From Paenibacillus sp. (GTDB lineage Bacteria; Bacillota; Bacilli; Paenibacillales; NBRC-103111): a stretch of DNA of 15,716 nucleotides. This document shows positions 1-6,644 of this stretch, one piece after another (the first letter of the stretch is position 1; each line of letters opens with the position of its first letter). The notes below the pieces were generated by a model. The model saw only the letters and a list, made by a program, of their open reading frames with translations, had not been told where the DNA came from and ran no database searches. The position numbers were made by a program, and so were the translations under genes. The DNA lies in the NCBI GenBank assembly GCA_029239545.1, contig JARBUQ010000030.1:1-15716 (forward strand). Direction: 5' to 3'.

Positions 1-419
1 AGCTGGAACAGGAACTTGATGCCGATAGGCACTACCGAGAAAGCCAAGGAACCGAATGATTCTGTTGCCTGCTCCTCTGTTCCGTTAACGAAGAATCCAC
101 CGAAACCGATAATCTTGTTCCAGCTTCCTCCATCGCCGAACACTAATCCGAAACCAACTGCCCAGAACGCCAATCCGGCAATTCCGAAGGTCAAAATTGT
201 TTTACCGGCGACGTGCCCGGCATTCTTCATTCTAGTCGACCCTGCTTCCAATAGTGCAAATCCAGCTTGCATGAAAATAACTAAGATTGCCGCCAACATA
301 ATCCATACCGCATCTACCGCTTGAAACAATTGCTCATTCGTAGGCGGCTCACCTGCTGCTAAAGCCAGTGTTGGAAAAGCCAAAACCAGTAAACCTACCA
401 TCATAAGTACCCGTTTCAT
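1..419 (-). CDS. amt: Ammonium transporter Amt, 5' part only (runs off the left edge)
   Basis: This is the N-terminal 139 residues of an Amt/MEP/Rh-family ammonium channel, which imports ammonium across the cytoplasmic membrane. The visible start MKRVLMMVGLLVLAFPTLALA is a signal peptide with likely cleavage after ALA. The first membrane helix follows (WMMLAAILVILMQAGFALLEAG), then the conserved segment STRMKNAGHVAGKTIL and a second helix region leading into FGDGG and FGGFFVNG. The QAGFALLEAG and KNAGH pattern is typical of the family. The start ATG at 417-419 is preceded by an AAGGTGGG ribosome binding site. The remaining two thirds or so lies outside the window. Amt genes in Bacillales are often followed by a P-II gene (glnK), but that cannot be seen here. 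Nitrogen control is suggested by a TnrA/GlnR-type box upstream. Confidence 0.93.
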   Translation of the reverse strand, partial: MKRVLMMVGLLVLAFPTLALAAGEPPTNEQLFQAVDAVWIMLAAILVIFMQAGFALLEAGSTRMKNAGHVAGKTILTFGIAGLAFWAVGFGLVFGDGGSWNKIIGFGGFFVNGTEEQATESFGSLAFSVVPIGIKFLFQ

Positions 420-474
420 TCGATTACCCACCTTCATGTCAATTTTTATAACATACAATGAAACCGATAGTGTC

Positions 475-503
475 ATTATAACTAGATGAGATGAATTTGA
501 CAA
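475..503 (-). promoter_or_regulatory. Probable sigma-A promoter of amt
   Basis: On the - strand a TTGTCA -35 element (498-503) and a perfect TATAAT -10 element (475-480) are separated by 17 nt. The predicted transcript starts near 468 and reaches the amt ATG after about 50 nt. A second, weaker -10 (TATAAG, 543-548) without a good -35 lies about 56 nt downstream of the nitrogen box centre, a distance compatible with an activator-dependent promoter. Confidence 0.65.
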
Positions 504-583
504 TATGGTATTTGATGTTTTTTTGAAAAAACCGTACATTTCCTTATAAATGTTATGTGAACATTCGTAAGTACAGGCTTTTG

Positions 584-600
584 TGTTAGGTTATATGACA
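584..600. promoter_or_regulatory. TnrA/GlnR-type operator between amt and the MerR gene
   Basis: The 17-mer TGTTAGGTTATATGACA matches the consensus TGTNA-N7-TNACA of the Bacillales nitrogen regulators TnrA and GlnR at every defined base. It sits between a divergent ammonium transporter gene and a MerR-type regulator. Its centre (592) is about 124 nt upstream of the strong amt promoter start and about 93 nt upstream of the predicted MerR-gene start. It is about 56 nt from a possible weak second amt promoter. The match is seen in the sequence; which promoter it controls is inference. Confidence 0.6.
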
Positions 601-649
601 TACATACAGAAAATTACACTAACTTTCCCGTCTGCCAAAAGCATAACGT

Positions 650-678
650 TTGACTGTACGGTTTGCATTCGTTATGAT
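650..678 (+). promoter_or_regulatory. Promoter of the MerR-yugP unit
   Basis: TTGACT (650-655) and TATGAT (673-678) are separated by 17 nt, a good sigma-A promoter. Transcription should begin near 685. That leaves only about 13 nt before the first in-frame ATG (698) but includes the strong Shine-Dalgarno at 709-718. Confidence 0.65.
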
Positions 679-721
679 GAGATGAGATGTTCTGAATATG
701 TACATACTAAGGGGGGAGCGA

Positions 722-1162
722 ATTGGGGTAACGACTCTTTATAAGATTGGAGAACTGGCTCGTCTCTCCAACGTCAGTCCGCGTACAATCGACTATTATA
801 CTAAGCTTGGTCTGCTAACTCCAGACAAACGATCCGTCAAAAATTATCGACTGTACAGTGATGAAACCGTAGCGCGCTTGAAACGTATAGAAGATATGAA
901 GAAAGAGAAATACACCCTTGAGGAAATCAAGGAAAGCTTGAATATGTGGCAGAAGGTCAGCCGAAGCGAAGTAGTGACAGAAAAGCTCACATCTCTCCAG
1001 CTACATCTCGAACAGCTAGAACGGGAAGTGAAGGAGATTAGTCCACTGCTCTCACAGATGAAGCCTAAGCAGGCCAGCAATGCTTTTAATAACCTGGCCA
1101 CGCAGAGCGCCGCTTGCATTGAAGCTTTATTGCTCCTTCTTGGTAAAGGCCCACTCATGTAG
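722..1162 (+). CDS. MerR-family transcriptional regulator
   Basis: The protein starts with a MerR-type winged helix-turn-helix: LYKIGELARLSNVSPRTIDYYTKLGLL, then YRLYSDETVARLKRIEDMKK. A long helix (about residues 75-115, rich in L and E) follows for dimerisation, and a short C-terminal effector region with one cysteine. It lacks the multi-cysteine metal-binding pattern of CueR/MerR, and it does not resemble GlnR beyond the fold, so the inducer is unknown. The first in-frame ATG is at 698 but has no ribosome binding site. A strong AAGGGGGGAG lies at 709-718, about 6 nt before an in-frame ATT at 722, which would give MGVTTLYKIGEL, the length expected for the family. I annotate from 722 as the more likely start and keep 698 as the alternative. 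The metallopeptidase gene follows after 23 nt with no terminator, so the two are probably co-transcribed. Confidence 0.85.
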   Translation: MGVTTLYKIGELARLSNVSPRTIDYYTKLGLLTPDKRSVKNYRLYSDETVARLKRIEDMKKEKYTLEEIKESLNMWQKVSRSEVVTEKLTSLQLHLEQLEREVKEISPLLSQMKPKQASNAFNNLATQSAACIEALLLLLGKGPLM

Positions 1163-1185
1163 ATTACAGTAATGGAGGGTTTAAC

Positions 1186-1872
1186 ATGTTTTTTCATCCT
1201 ATGGACTTTTTGATCTTTATCGCTTTCGGTATTTCCTTATGGGCACAGTTCAGAGTTAAGGGAACGTTCAAGAAGTGGTCCACCGTCCCTGTCTCTTCCG
1301 GTATGAACGGTTATGACGCCGCAAGACGCATGCTTGATGATAACGGTCTCGAGGATATTCCGATTGAACCCGTACCAGGCGTACTATCTGATCACTACGA
1401 CCCGATCAAACGTGTTGTCAGACTCTCTGAGCCTGTATACTACGAGAGCAGCATCGCTGCCGTGTCAGTTGCCTGCCATGAAGTTGGTCATGCTATCCAG
1501 CACAAACAGAGCTATCCCATGTTGGTAGCCCGTCACAATTTGTTCCCTGTAGTAAACTTGACGTCCGGAGTCGCCCCTCTCCTGATCATTGCAGGGTTGT
1601 TTTTCCAGCAGTTTACTTTCTTGCTCGGCCTTGGCATTATTTTCTTCTCGGCCGCAGTTGTGTTCCAGCTTATTACGCTGCCGGTAGAGTTCAATGCCAG
1701 TAGTCGTGCGCGCGACGCGATGGTCATGAACGGTTATATCTCCAACGATGAAGAACGAGGCGTAGCCAAAGTACTCAACGCCGCTGCCCTAACTTACGTC
1801 GCCGCCGCCTTAATCTCCTTGCTGGAGCTGCTTAAGTACATCATGATTTTCAACAACCGCAGCAACGATTAA
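1186..1872 (+). CDS. yugP: YugP-like membrane zinc metallopeptidase
   Basis: This 228-residue membrane protein belongs to the neutral zinc metallopeptidase family typified by Bacillus YugP (Zn_peptidase_2). An N-terminal hydrophobic helix (about 7-20) is followed by a cytosolic catalytic part with the HEVGHAIQH motif (HExxH at residues 98-102). Two hydrophobic segments follow (about 128-165), then LPVEFNASSRA, whose glutamate at 168 is a likely third zinc ligand, and a final helix near 203-222. Length and motif order fit the family. The start ATG has a GGAGGG site 6 nt upstream. It is probably co-transcribed with the preceding MerR regulator, which may control it. The physiological substrate is not known for this family, so a specific role cannot be given. 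Confidence 0.9.
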   Translation: MFFHPMDFLIFIAFGISLWAQFRVKGTFKKWSTVPVSSGMNGYDAARRMLDDNGLEDIPIEPVPGVLSDHYDPIKRVVRLSEPVYYESSIAAVSVACHEVGHAIQHKQSYPMLVARHNLFPVVNLTSGVAPLLIIAGLFFQQFTFLLGLGIIFFSAAVVFQLITLPVEFNASSRARDAMVMNGYISNDEERGVAKVLNAAALTYVAAALISLLELLKYIMIFNNRSND

Positions 1873-1908
1873 GTTACGGACGCATGGCAAATAAGGAATA
1901 AACCCAAG

Positions 1909-1950
1909 AAGCTTTCTCTCCGGTCGTAACGACTCGGAAAGAAAGCTTTT
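1909..1950 (+). terminator. Intrinsic terminator after yugP
   Basis: AAGCTTTC (1909-1916) pairs with GAAAGCTT (1941-1948), with additional CCG/CGG pairing inside the stem, followed by a TTTTATT tail. It ends the MerR-yugP unit and lies just before the 3' end of the opposing LysR gene. The T tail is on the + side only, so it works mainly for the + strand. Confidence 0.8.
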
Positions 1951-1974
1951 ATTGTTATCCACTAATGGTTCTGG

Positions 1975-2862
1975 TTACATTCTGAATTGTTCGATCAGGA
2001 ATCGCCGGAACATCTCTGCTACTATGGGCAGTTTCTCGCCTTTGCGTCGAACAAGTCCAATTGTGCGCATGACACGAGGCTCGGTAAGCCTCACCTTTAC
2101 CGGCATAAGCGGACTAATCTCGGTCAGAGCCATCTCTGGGAGTAAGCCTACGCCCATGCCCGCAGCGACAAGCCCCCTGATCGTGTCTGTTTCTTCCCCT
2201 TCGAAACCAATATACGGGGTAAACCCCGCTTCCTTGCAAGCATCATACACAATAGCACGCAAGGAATAGTTCTCACTGAACATAACGAACGGATCATCCT
2301 TGAGCTGCGCCAAACGAATAGACGACTGATCCGCAAGCGGATGACTGGCCGGAAGTACAGCATACAACTCCTCAGTCAGCAGCAGCTCTCCTGCAACCTG
2401 ATCATGCTTCTCCGGAAAGGGTGAGATAAAAGCCAAATCGACCTCACCCCTGGTCACATCGTGTATCAAACTGGCGAACGTCCCCTGCTTCAATCGAAAC
2501 TTGACATCAGGATGACCCTTACGGAAATCCGCAACAACTGTAGGGATTAAATTAATCCCCAGTGTATGAGGAAACCCGATCCGGATCTCTCCTTTCTCAG
2601 GGTCCAAAAACTCCCGCATCTCCATAACAGCTTTGTCCAGTCCGGCAAGCAGCTCGGTCATCCTGCTCAGGAACAGTTTCCCGACCGGGGTTAACTGCAG
2701 ATTGCGGCCCTTCTGAACGAACAGCTGCATCCCCAGCTCCTCCTCCAATTGGTGGATTTGCCGACTAACTGCCGATTGGGCCACATGCAGCTCCGCCGCC
2801 GCTTGGGTTACGTGTTGTTTTTGTGCCACTTTTACAAAGTACTGCAGCTGTCTAAGTTCCAA
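1975..2862 (-). CDS. LysR-family transcriptional regulator, GltC-like
   Basis: This 295-residue LysR-type regulator has a full N-terminal helix-turn-helix (MELRQLQYFVKVAQKQHVTQ, then AAELHVAQSAVSRQIHQLEEELG, about residues 1-60). A linker helix and a periplasmic-binding-like effector domain follow (about 90-290), ending GLVAAGMGVGLLPE. The pattern LDPEKGEIRIGFPHTLGINLIPTVVADF and the C-terminal block closely resemble Bacillus GltC, the activator of glutamate synthase genes, as I remember that sequence. No gltA or gltB is present here, so the target is unknown. The start is a TTG at 2860-2862, with AGGAGG about 10 nt upstream. That ribosome binding site overlaps the end of the rhomboid gene, only 7 nt away, so the two are co-transcribed and probably translationally coupled. 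Confidence 0.93.
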   Translation of the reverse strand: MELRQLQYFVKVAQKQHVTQAAAELHVAQSAVSRQIHQLEEELGMQLFVQKGRNLQLTPVGKLFLSRMTELLAGLDKAVMEMREFLDPEKGEIRIGFPHTLGINLIPTVVADFRKGHPDVKFRLKQGTFASLIHDVTRGEVDLAFISPFPEKHDQVAGELLLTEELYAVLPASHPLADQSSIRLAQLKDDPFVMFSENYSLRAIVYDACKEAGFTPYIGFEGEETDTIRGLVAAGMGVGLLPEMALTEISPLMPVKVRLTEPRVMRTIGLVRRKGEKLPIVAEMFRRFLIEQFRM

Positions 2863-2869
2863 GTCCCCG

Positions 2870-3463
2870 TTACCTCCTAATCATCTGACGAAACAACAAC
2901 ATCCCGGCCAGAAATCCTCCCAGATGGGCATACCAATTCACATTTGGCGATATGAACGAATATATAACACCAACAACCAGGACGGTCTTTATCGTGGTCG
3001 AGGATTGCTTATCTATGGCTTCCTTTCGGAACAGAGCAATATATAAGTAAGAGGCGAATATCCCGTAAATAGCTCCGGATGCTCCTGCTGAGATATGTAT
3101 TTCACGAGACAGCAATTCACTTATAAGATTCCCTGCCAAGCCGCTTCCCAGATAGAAGATCAAATACCGCCATTTCCCAAGCAACCGCTCCAAGGGGGGT
3201 GCAAATATAAAAATGGAAAAACTGTTGAATAACAGGTGATCGAATCCGATATGCAAAAAGATGGCAGAGAAGTATCTCCATATTTCTCCAGAGTAAGGCG
3301 GAGCATTGACTAGTGCCCCAAAACGAATTAATGTCTCATTGTCAGTTGAGCTGCCTACAATAGTCATGCAGGCGAACAGCGCAATCTGAACGAACAGAAC
3401 CGCTGTGGTAATCGGATAGGCTCGAATATACTGGCTAAAGCTTTCATAACGCAAGAATAAAAT
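2870..3463 (-). CDS. Rhomboid-family intramembrane serine protease
   Basis: This is a six-helix rhomboid protease that would cleave membrane-embedded substrates. Key motifs are seen in order: WRYFSAIFLHIGFDHLLFNS (the HxxxxHxxxN block), the catalytic serine in GASGAIYG, and the catalytic histidine in WYAHLGGFLAG. Numbered from the start used here these are H71, H76, N80, S129 and H180 of 197 residues. The start is not obvious. The upstream tandem ATGs (3518-3523) overlap a good -10 element and would lie before the transcription start. A GGGAGGG site at 3470-3476 sits 6 nt before an ATT (3461-3463), giving MLFLRYESF. A TTG at 3452-3454 is another option. It is followed after 7 nt by the GltC-like gene. 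The substrate is unknown. Confidence 0.92.
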   Translation of the reverse strand: MLFLRYESFSQYIRAYPITTAVLFVQIALFACMTIVGSSTDNETLIRFGALVNAPPYSGEIWRYFSAIFLHIGFDHLLFNSFSIFIFAPPLERLLGKWRYLIFYLGSGLAGNLISELLSREIHISAGASGAIYGIFASYLYIALFRKEAIDKQSSTTIKTVLVVGVIYSFISPNVNWYAHLGGFLAGMLLFRQMIRR

Positions 3464-3518
3464 AATGATCCCTCCCGACGTACTCTCTGTTGTTGGTCCC
3501 CTATGTATAACCCTCTCC

Positions 3519-3547
3519 ATCATACCTCAAATCAACCCCGTGTGTAA
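3519..3547 (-). promoter_or_regulatory. Promoter of the rhomboid-lysR operon
   Basis: On the - strand TTACAC (3542-3547) and TATGAT (3519-3524) are 17 nt apart. The -10 element covers the first ATG of the open frame, so the transcript would start near 3512, inside that frame. This supports a translation start further downstream. Confidence 0.5.
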
Positions 3548-3602
3548 GGTAGCACAATCTATTCATCCGCCTGGAAGGAGCTCTTCTCATTATGTCCACA
3601 TA

Positions 3603-3641
3603 TTGGACAAGTGTAGAAACGTTAGATTATAATAAGTATTG
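3603..3641 (+). promoter_or_regulatory. tpx promoter with a PerR-like half-conserved box
   Basis: A perfect TATAAT lies at 3628-3633, with a poor -35 upstream (TTGGAC at 3603-3608, 19 nt spacing). A second TATAAT occurs at 3652-3657. The bases 3627-3641 (TTATAATAAGTATTG) match 11 of the 14 defined positions of the PerR-box consensus TTATAATNATTATAA. The first half is perfect and the second half is weak. Control by PerR is only a possibility; Spx control is another. Confidence 0.4.
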
Positions 3642-3678
3642 GTCAAAAACTTATAATTCATGATTGGAGATGGTCCCT

Positions 3679-4197
3679 TTGGCACAAGAACGTACTGGAG
3701 TCGCTACATTTAAGAGCAACCCGATCACATTGGTTGGCCCGGAATTGAAAGTAGGAGATCAAGCTCCTGACTTTACAGTAAACAAAAATTTGGTGACGGA
3801 AGCAACTCTTGCTGATTATGCTGGCAAAGTGAAGCTGATCAGCGTAGTACCCTCATTGGATACAGGCGTCTGCGATCAACAAACCCGCCGCTTCAATGAA
3901 GAAGCTGCCGGTCTAGGCGACAACGTTGCCGTTCTGACAATCAGTGTGGATCTTCCTTTCGCTCAAGCCCGTTGGTGCGGAGCTGCCGGGATCGACAAAG
4001 TAGAAACATTGTCCGACTACAAAGCAAAGTCATTCGGCCTTGCATATGGCGTTGTGATCAAAGAGTTTCAATTGTTGATGCGTTCAATCTTCGTTATCGA
4101 TGCAAACGACAAGATTGCTTATATCGAATATTTGCCGGAAATGACAGAACACCCGAACTACGAATCCGCAGTAGCTGCTGTTAAAGGTCTTCTGTAA
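3679..4197 (+). CDS. tpx: Thiol peroxidase (atypical 2-Cys peroxiredoxin)
   Basis: Tpx reduces hydrogen peroxide and organic hydroperoxides in the cytosol using thioredoxin. The 172-residue protein aligns over its full length with the family: GPELKVGDQAPDFTV near residue 20, the peroxidatic cysteine in SLDTGVCDQQTRRFNEEA (C65), and the resolving cysteine in FAQARWCGAAGIDKVETLSD (C100). The ending EHPNYESAVAAVKGLL is also typical. The frame is open from 3664, but the family start (MAQERTGVATFKSNPITLVG) and the GGAG at 3666-3669, 9 nt upstream, point to the TTG at 3679. The gene stands alone, with its own promoter and a strong terminator. Confidence 0.96.
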   Translation: MAQERTGVATFKSNPITLVGPELKVGDQAPDFTVNKNLVTEATLADYAGKVKLISVVPSLDTGVCDQQTRRFNEEAAGLGDNVAVLTISVDLPFAQARWCGAAGIDKVETLSDYKAKSFGLAYGVVIKEFQLLMRSIFVIDANDKIAYIEYLPEMTEHPNYESAVAAVKGLL

Positions 4198-4214
4198 GAG
4201 TCGGTTACATAAGA

Positions 4215-4240
4215 AAACCTCCCCATCCGGGGAGGTTTTT
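4215..4240 (+). terminator. Intrinsic terminator of tpx
   Basis: A perfect stem, AAACCTCCCC (4215-4224) with GGGGAGGTTT (4229-4238), has a 4-nt ATCC loop and a run of five T. The A run on the 5' side lets it act on the other strand too. Confidence 0.92.
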
Positions 4241-4253
4241 CTTGTAATACAAC

Positions 4254-4290
4254 AAAAAAACAGCTCTCAAGCAATAAGCTTCGGGCTGCT
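4254..4290 (-). terminator. Intrinsic terminator of the DUF1499-like gene
   Basis: On the - strand CAGC and AAGC pair with GCTT and GCTG across an internal loop (4261-4288). A run of seven T follows (A run at 4254-4260 on the + strand). It lies 10 nt beyond the stop codon of the gene at 4300-4689. Confidence 0.75.
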
Positions 4291-4299
4291 TTTCCAACG

Positions 4300-4689
4300 T
4301 TATTTGTCAATTTTGTAGCTGGCGAGCTTCTGGTCGAATATCTTGAACAATTCCAGAATCGTTCTGTAGTTCGATCCCAAATCACCAAGCGAGCCTCGTG
4401 AAGCCGAGTAAATATCAACCGCCGATTTCACGGGATTTATTGCGAATAAAGTAAGGGTAATATCCTGCGTACGGCCAGTCATCGTCTTCTTCGTAACTAC
4501 GATCTCCCCGACGTTCTTAACTTCATGGAGGATAGTATACTTCGGAACCTTCTTCAGCAAGGTAACGACTTCTTCCCAGAGCTGATCCTTGGAAATTTTG
4601 TAATAGCGGGTTTTGAGATCCGGGTCCTTCGCTTTCTCTCCCGTCACTTCATGGCTGCGCATTAGTCCAATCAAGGTTCTTTTCAACAA
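4300..4689 (-). CDS. Small conserved protein, DUF1499-like
   Basis: A 129-residue protein without signal peptide or membrane helices, so probably cytosolic. The middle part pairs a regular region (KISKDQLWEEVVTLLKKVP, then YTILHEVKNVGEIVVTKKT) with beta strands (DITLTLFAINPVKSAVDIYS). It ends with ASRGSLGDLGSNYRTILELF, which resembles the conserved S-R-x-G-x-x-D-L-G-x-N-x-R-R-I block of DUF1499 proteins. That assignment is from memory of the motif and is moderate. No enzymatic function can be given. The start is TTG (4687-4689), with GAGGGGG about 9 nt upstream; a second TTG follows directly. The gene has its own promoter and terminator, so it is a single-gene unit. Confidence 0.75.
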   Translation of the reverse strand: MLKRTLIGLMRSHEVTGEKAKDPDLKTRYYKISKDQLWEEVVTLLKKVPKYTILHEVKNVGEIVVTKKTMTGRTQDITLTLFAINPVKSAVDIYSASRGSLGDLGSNYRTILELFKIFDQKLASYKIDK

Positions 4690-4744
4690 CGGTGTGATCC
4701 CCCTCTATCCATTCACGCAAAAGTCGCGAGTTGTCCTACCATTC

Positions 4745-4753
4745 ATATTACCA
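4745..4753 (-). promoter_or_regulatory. Extended -10 promoter of the DUF1499-like gene
   Basis: On the - strand TGGTAATAT forms an extended -10 (TGn then TAATAT, hexamer at 4745-4750). A T-rich poor -35 lies 17 nt upstream, within the tail of the preceding terminator. The transcript would start near 4738. Confidence 0.4.
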
Positions 4754-4767
4754 TGAAAACATCAAAC

Positions 4768-4794
4768 AAAAAAGCCAATCCTATCAGATTGGCT
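4768..4794 (-). terminator. Intrinsic terminator of the aldolase-kinase operon
   Basis: On the - strand AGCCAATC pairs perfectly with GATTGGCT (4773-4780 and 4787-4794) around a 6-nt loop and is followed by a T run. It lies 11 nt after the stop codon of the PfkB gene. Confidence 0.9.
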
Positions 4795-4805
4795 AGCGTT
4801 TTCAA

Positions 4806-5738
4806 CTAAATTATTACTTCAATCTTAACTTGTTTCAACAATCTCTCAACATCTTCCAAATCCACGTTCCCTGCTTCTGCCATAAGCGCGTTAGCCGTTC
4901 CTGTAGCTGTAGCCAGACGCAGCGCATCCTGAATATTATCACCGCGCTCTAAGGCGACCGCCATCCCTGCAATGAAGGAATCCCCGCATCCAACCGTATT
5001 GACAGCTTCAATTCGTGGAGCCCGAATACGATACAGCACACCCTCATAACCGGCAACACTACCTTCTGCTCCTAACGATACCACAACACAGGTTATTCCA
5101 TCATTCATGAGCTCATAGATGCTGCTGTATAGATCACTCTCCTGCTCCAGCTTCTTGCCGATCAGCTTCTCTACCTCCTGCTCATTAGGCTTGATCAGGA
5201 ATGGTTTGGCCTGTATGCCATGCAGGAGCGCGTCCCCACTCGCATCCAGAAAGACATGCGCGCCTTCGGCACGAGCGATTGCGATCAGATCGGCATAAAA
5301 TGTGCTCGGAAGGCCCTTCGGCAAGCTGCCTGAGAAGGCAACGATCCGTGATCCCGACGCTAATTCTCGGATTCGCAGCTTCATCGCTTCTGCGCTTGCT
5401 TCATCGATGGCTGGGCCGGGTTCAAGTAATTCAGTTGAACGTTTGTTCGTTGCATCAATAATGTTCAGGCATAGTCTGGATTCTCCATTCACACGGACAA
5501 AACGACTGCTGATGCCTTGTTTCTCTAATTCCGTCTCGATGTATTGACCATTGCTGCCCCCAACGAAACCGGTCGCATGAACGGGTCCGCCTAAGAGATG
5601 CGCTACACGAGCCACATTAACACCCTTGCCGCCCGGATAACTGATCATCTGACCTACCCGAGAAACTTGACCCAGCTCAAATCCTTCAACAAAATACGTT
5701 TTGTCAATGGCTGCATTCAGAGTGACCGTAGTAATCAT
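4806..5738 (-). CDS. PfkB-family sugar-phosphate kinase (1-phosphofructokinase / tagatose-6-phosphate kinase type)
   Basis: This ATP-dependent kinase of the ribokinase fold belongs to the 1-phosphofructokinase/LacC subgroup (hexose kinases of about 310 residues). Visible marks are the N-terminal TVTLNAAIDKTY, signature one SYPGGKGVNVARVAHLLG (33-50), LLEPGPAI, FSGSLPKGLP, LIKPNEQEVEKL, and signature two VNTVGCGDSFIAGMA (246-260) with the catalytic base D253. The cysteine in VGCGDS replaces the usual alanine. The sequence alone does not decide between fructose-1-phosphate and tagatose-6-phosphate. The neighbouring GatY/KbaY-like aldolase and a DeoR repressor favour a ketose-phosphate catabolic unit. 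Its ATG overlaps the aldolase TGA (ATGA, 5735-5738) and has only a weak ribosome site, so translation is probably coupled. No PTS fructose permease gene is adjacent. Confidence 0.9.
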   Translation of the reverse strand: MITTVTLNAAIDKTYFVEGFELGQVSRVGQMISYPGGKGVNVARVAHLLGGPVHATGFVGGSNGQYIETELEKQGISSRFVRVNGESRLCLNIIDATNKRSTELLEPGPAIDEASAEAMKLRIRELASGSRIVAFSGSLPKGLPSTFYADLIAIARAEGAHVFLDASGDALLHGIQAKPFLIKPNEQEVEKLIGKKLEQESDLYSSIYELMNDGITCVVVSLGAEGSVAGYEGVLYRIRAPRIEAVNTVGCGDSFIAGMAVALERGDNIQDALRLATATGTANALMAEAGNVDLEDVERLLKQVKIEVII

Positions 5739-6604
5739 CCGCGGAAATCGCTCGCTTTACCGATGCAACCGCATAAACGCATCTTTTCGATAGCAGCCGC
5801 CTTCAAAGCTTTCTTAGCAGGAATCATATATTTACGCGGATCATTCTCTTCCGGATTAGCTGCAAAAACTTCCTTGATCGCATCCGAGAACACAATACGC
5901 AGTTCAGTGGCCACGTTCATCTTCGCCATACCAAGCGATACGGCTCTGCGAACCTGTTCTTCGGGAATGCCGGAGCCTCCATGCAGCACAAGCGGAACAG
6001 GAACTTTGTCCGCAATTCGTTTAATACGGTCGAAATCGATCTTAGGCTCCCCTTTGTAAATACCATGGGCTGTGCCAATTGCCGGGGCAAGTGTCGGTAC
6101 ACCTGTACGTTCAACGAACAACACACATTCATCCGGATCCGCCATCAGAGCTTCGTTATCAGCAACGACAATATCGTCTTCCACGCCGCCAACTTTACCA
6201 AGCTCTGCTTCTACATTGACGCCAGCGGCGCGCGCTACCTCAACTACCTTAAGCGTCTGACGCACATTCTCCTCAAATGCTGAATGGGAAGCATCAATCA
6301 TAACCGAGGTATATCCTGCGCGAATGCAGCGAACGATGAGGTCAAACTCTGTACAGTGATCCAGATGGAGCGCAATCGGAACGCGCGACAAGTTGGAAGC
6401 AACAGTTGAAGCAGCAGCGATATACTCAGGACCAAGATGTCTTACAGTTCCCACAGTTGATTGGATAATAAGCGGGGAATCCGTTTCCTCCGCTGCCTCC
6501 ACAACAGCTTGAAGCATTTCCAGAGTGTGCACGTTGAAAGCACCAATACAATAACCGTTGGCGCGAGCTGTTTGGAGCATTGGGGTAGATGATACTAATG
6601 GCAT
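5735..6604 (-). CDS. Class II ketose-bisphosphate aldolase (fructose/tagatose-1,6-bisphosphate type)
   Basis: This zinc-dependent aldolase cleaves or forms a ketose 1,6-bisphosphate from dihydroxyacetone phosphate and glyceraldehyde 3-phosphate. The 289-residue protein has the family landmarks: YCIGAFNVHTLEMLQAVVEAAEE, HLDHC (catalytic D82, zinc ligand H83), GTAHGIYKG (zinc ligand H180), LHGGSGIP (zinc ligand H208) and MNVATELR. The wording around HTLEML and GTAHGIYKGEPKIDFDRI is closer to GatY/KbaY than to the glycolytic Fba, but the two cannot be separated safely by eye. The frame is open from 6709. The ATG at 6602-6604 has GGGAGGA 8 nt upstream and gives the family N-terminus MPLVSSTPML. 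It forms an operon with the overlapping PfkB kinase; the promoter upstream carries a likely DeoR-type operator. Confidence 0.94.
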   Translation of the reverse strand: MPLVSSTPMLQTARANGYCIGAFNVHTLEMLQAVVEAAEETDSPLIIQSTVGTVRHLGPEYIAAASTVASNLSRVPIALHLDHCTEFDLIVRCIRAGYTSVMIDASHSAFEENVRQTLKVVEVARAAGVNVEAELGKVGGVEDDIVVADNEALMADPDECVLFVERTGVPTLAPAIGTAHGIYKGEPKIDFDRIKRIADKVPVPLVLHGGSGIPEEQVRRAVSLGMAKMNVATELRIVFSDAIKEVFAANPEENDPRKYMIPAKKALKAAAIEKMRLCGCIGKASDFRG

Positions 6605-6644
6605 GATTATTTCCTCCCGTTTAGTTACATTTGTGATAATTTGC

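Noticed and set aside
16..324. 102-codon + strand ORF at the left edge
   Set aside because: It is antisense to the amt gene, which has a clear signal peptide and family motifs; the proline/asparagine-rich composition is typical of a shadow frame.
5598..6283. Several + strand ORFs of 62-153 codons over the aldolase and kinase genes
   Set aside because: They are antisense to well-supported enzymes and have no recognisable domains or ribosome sites.
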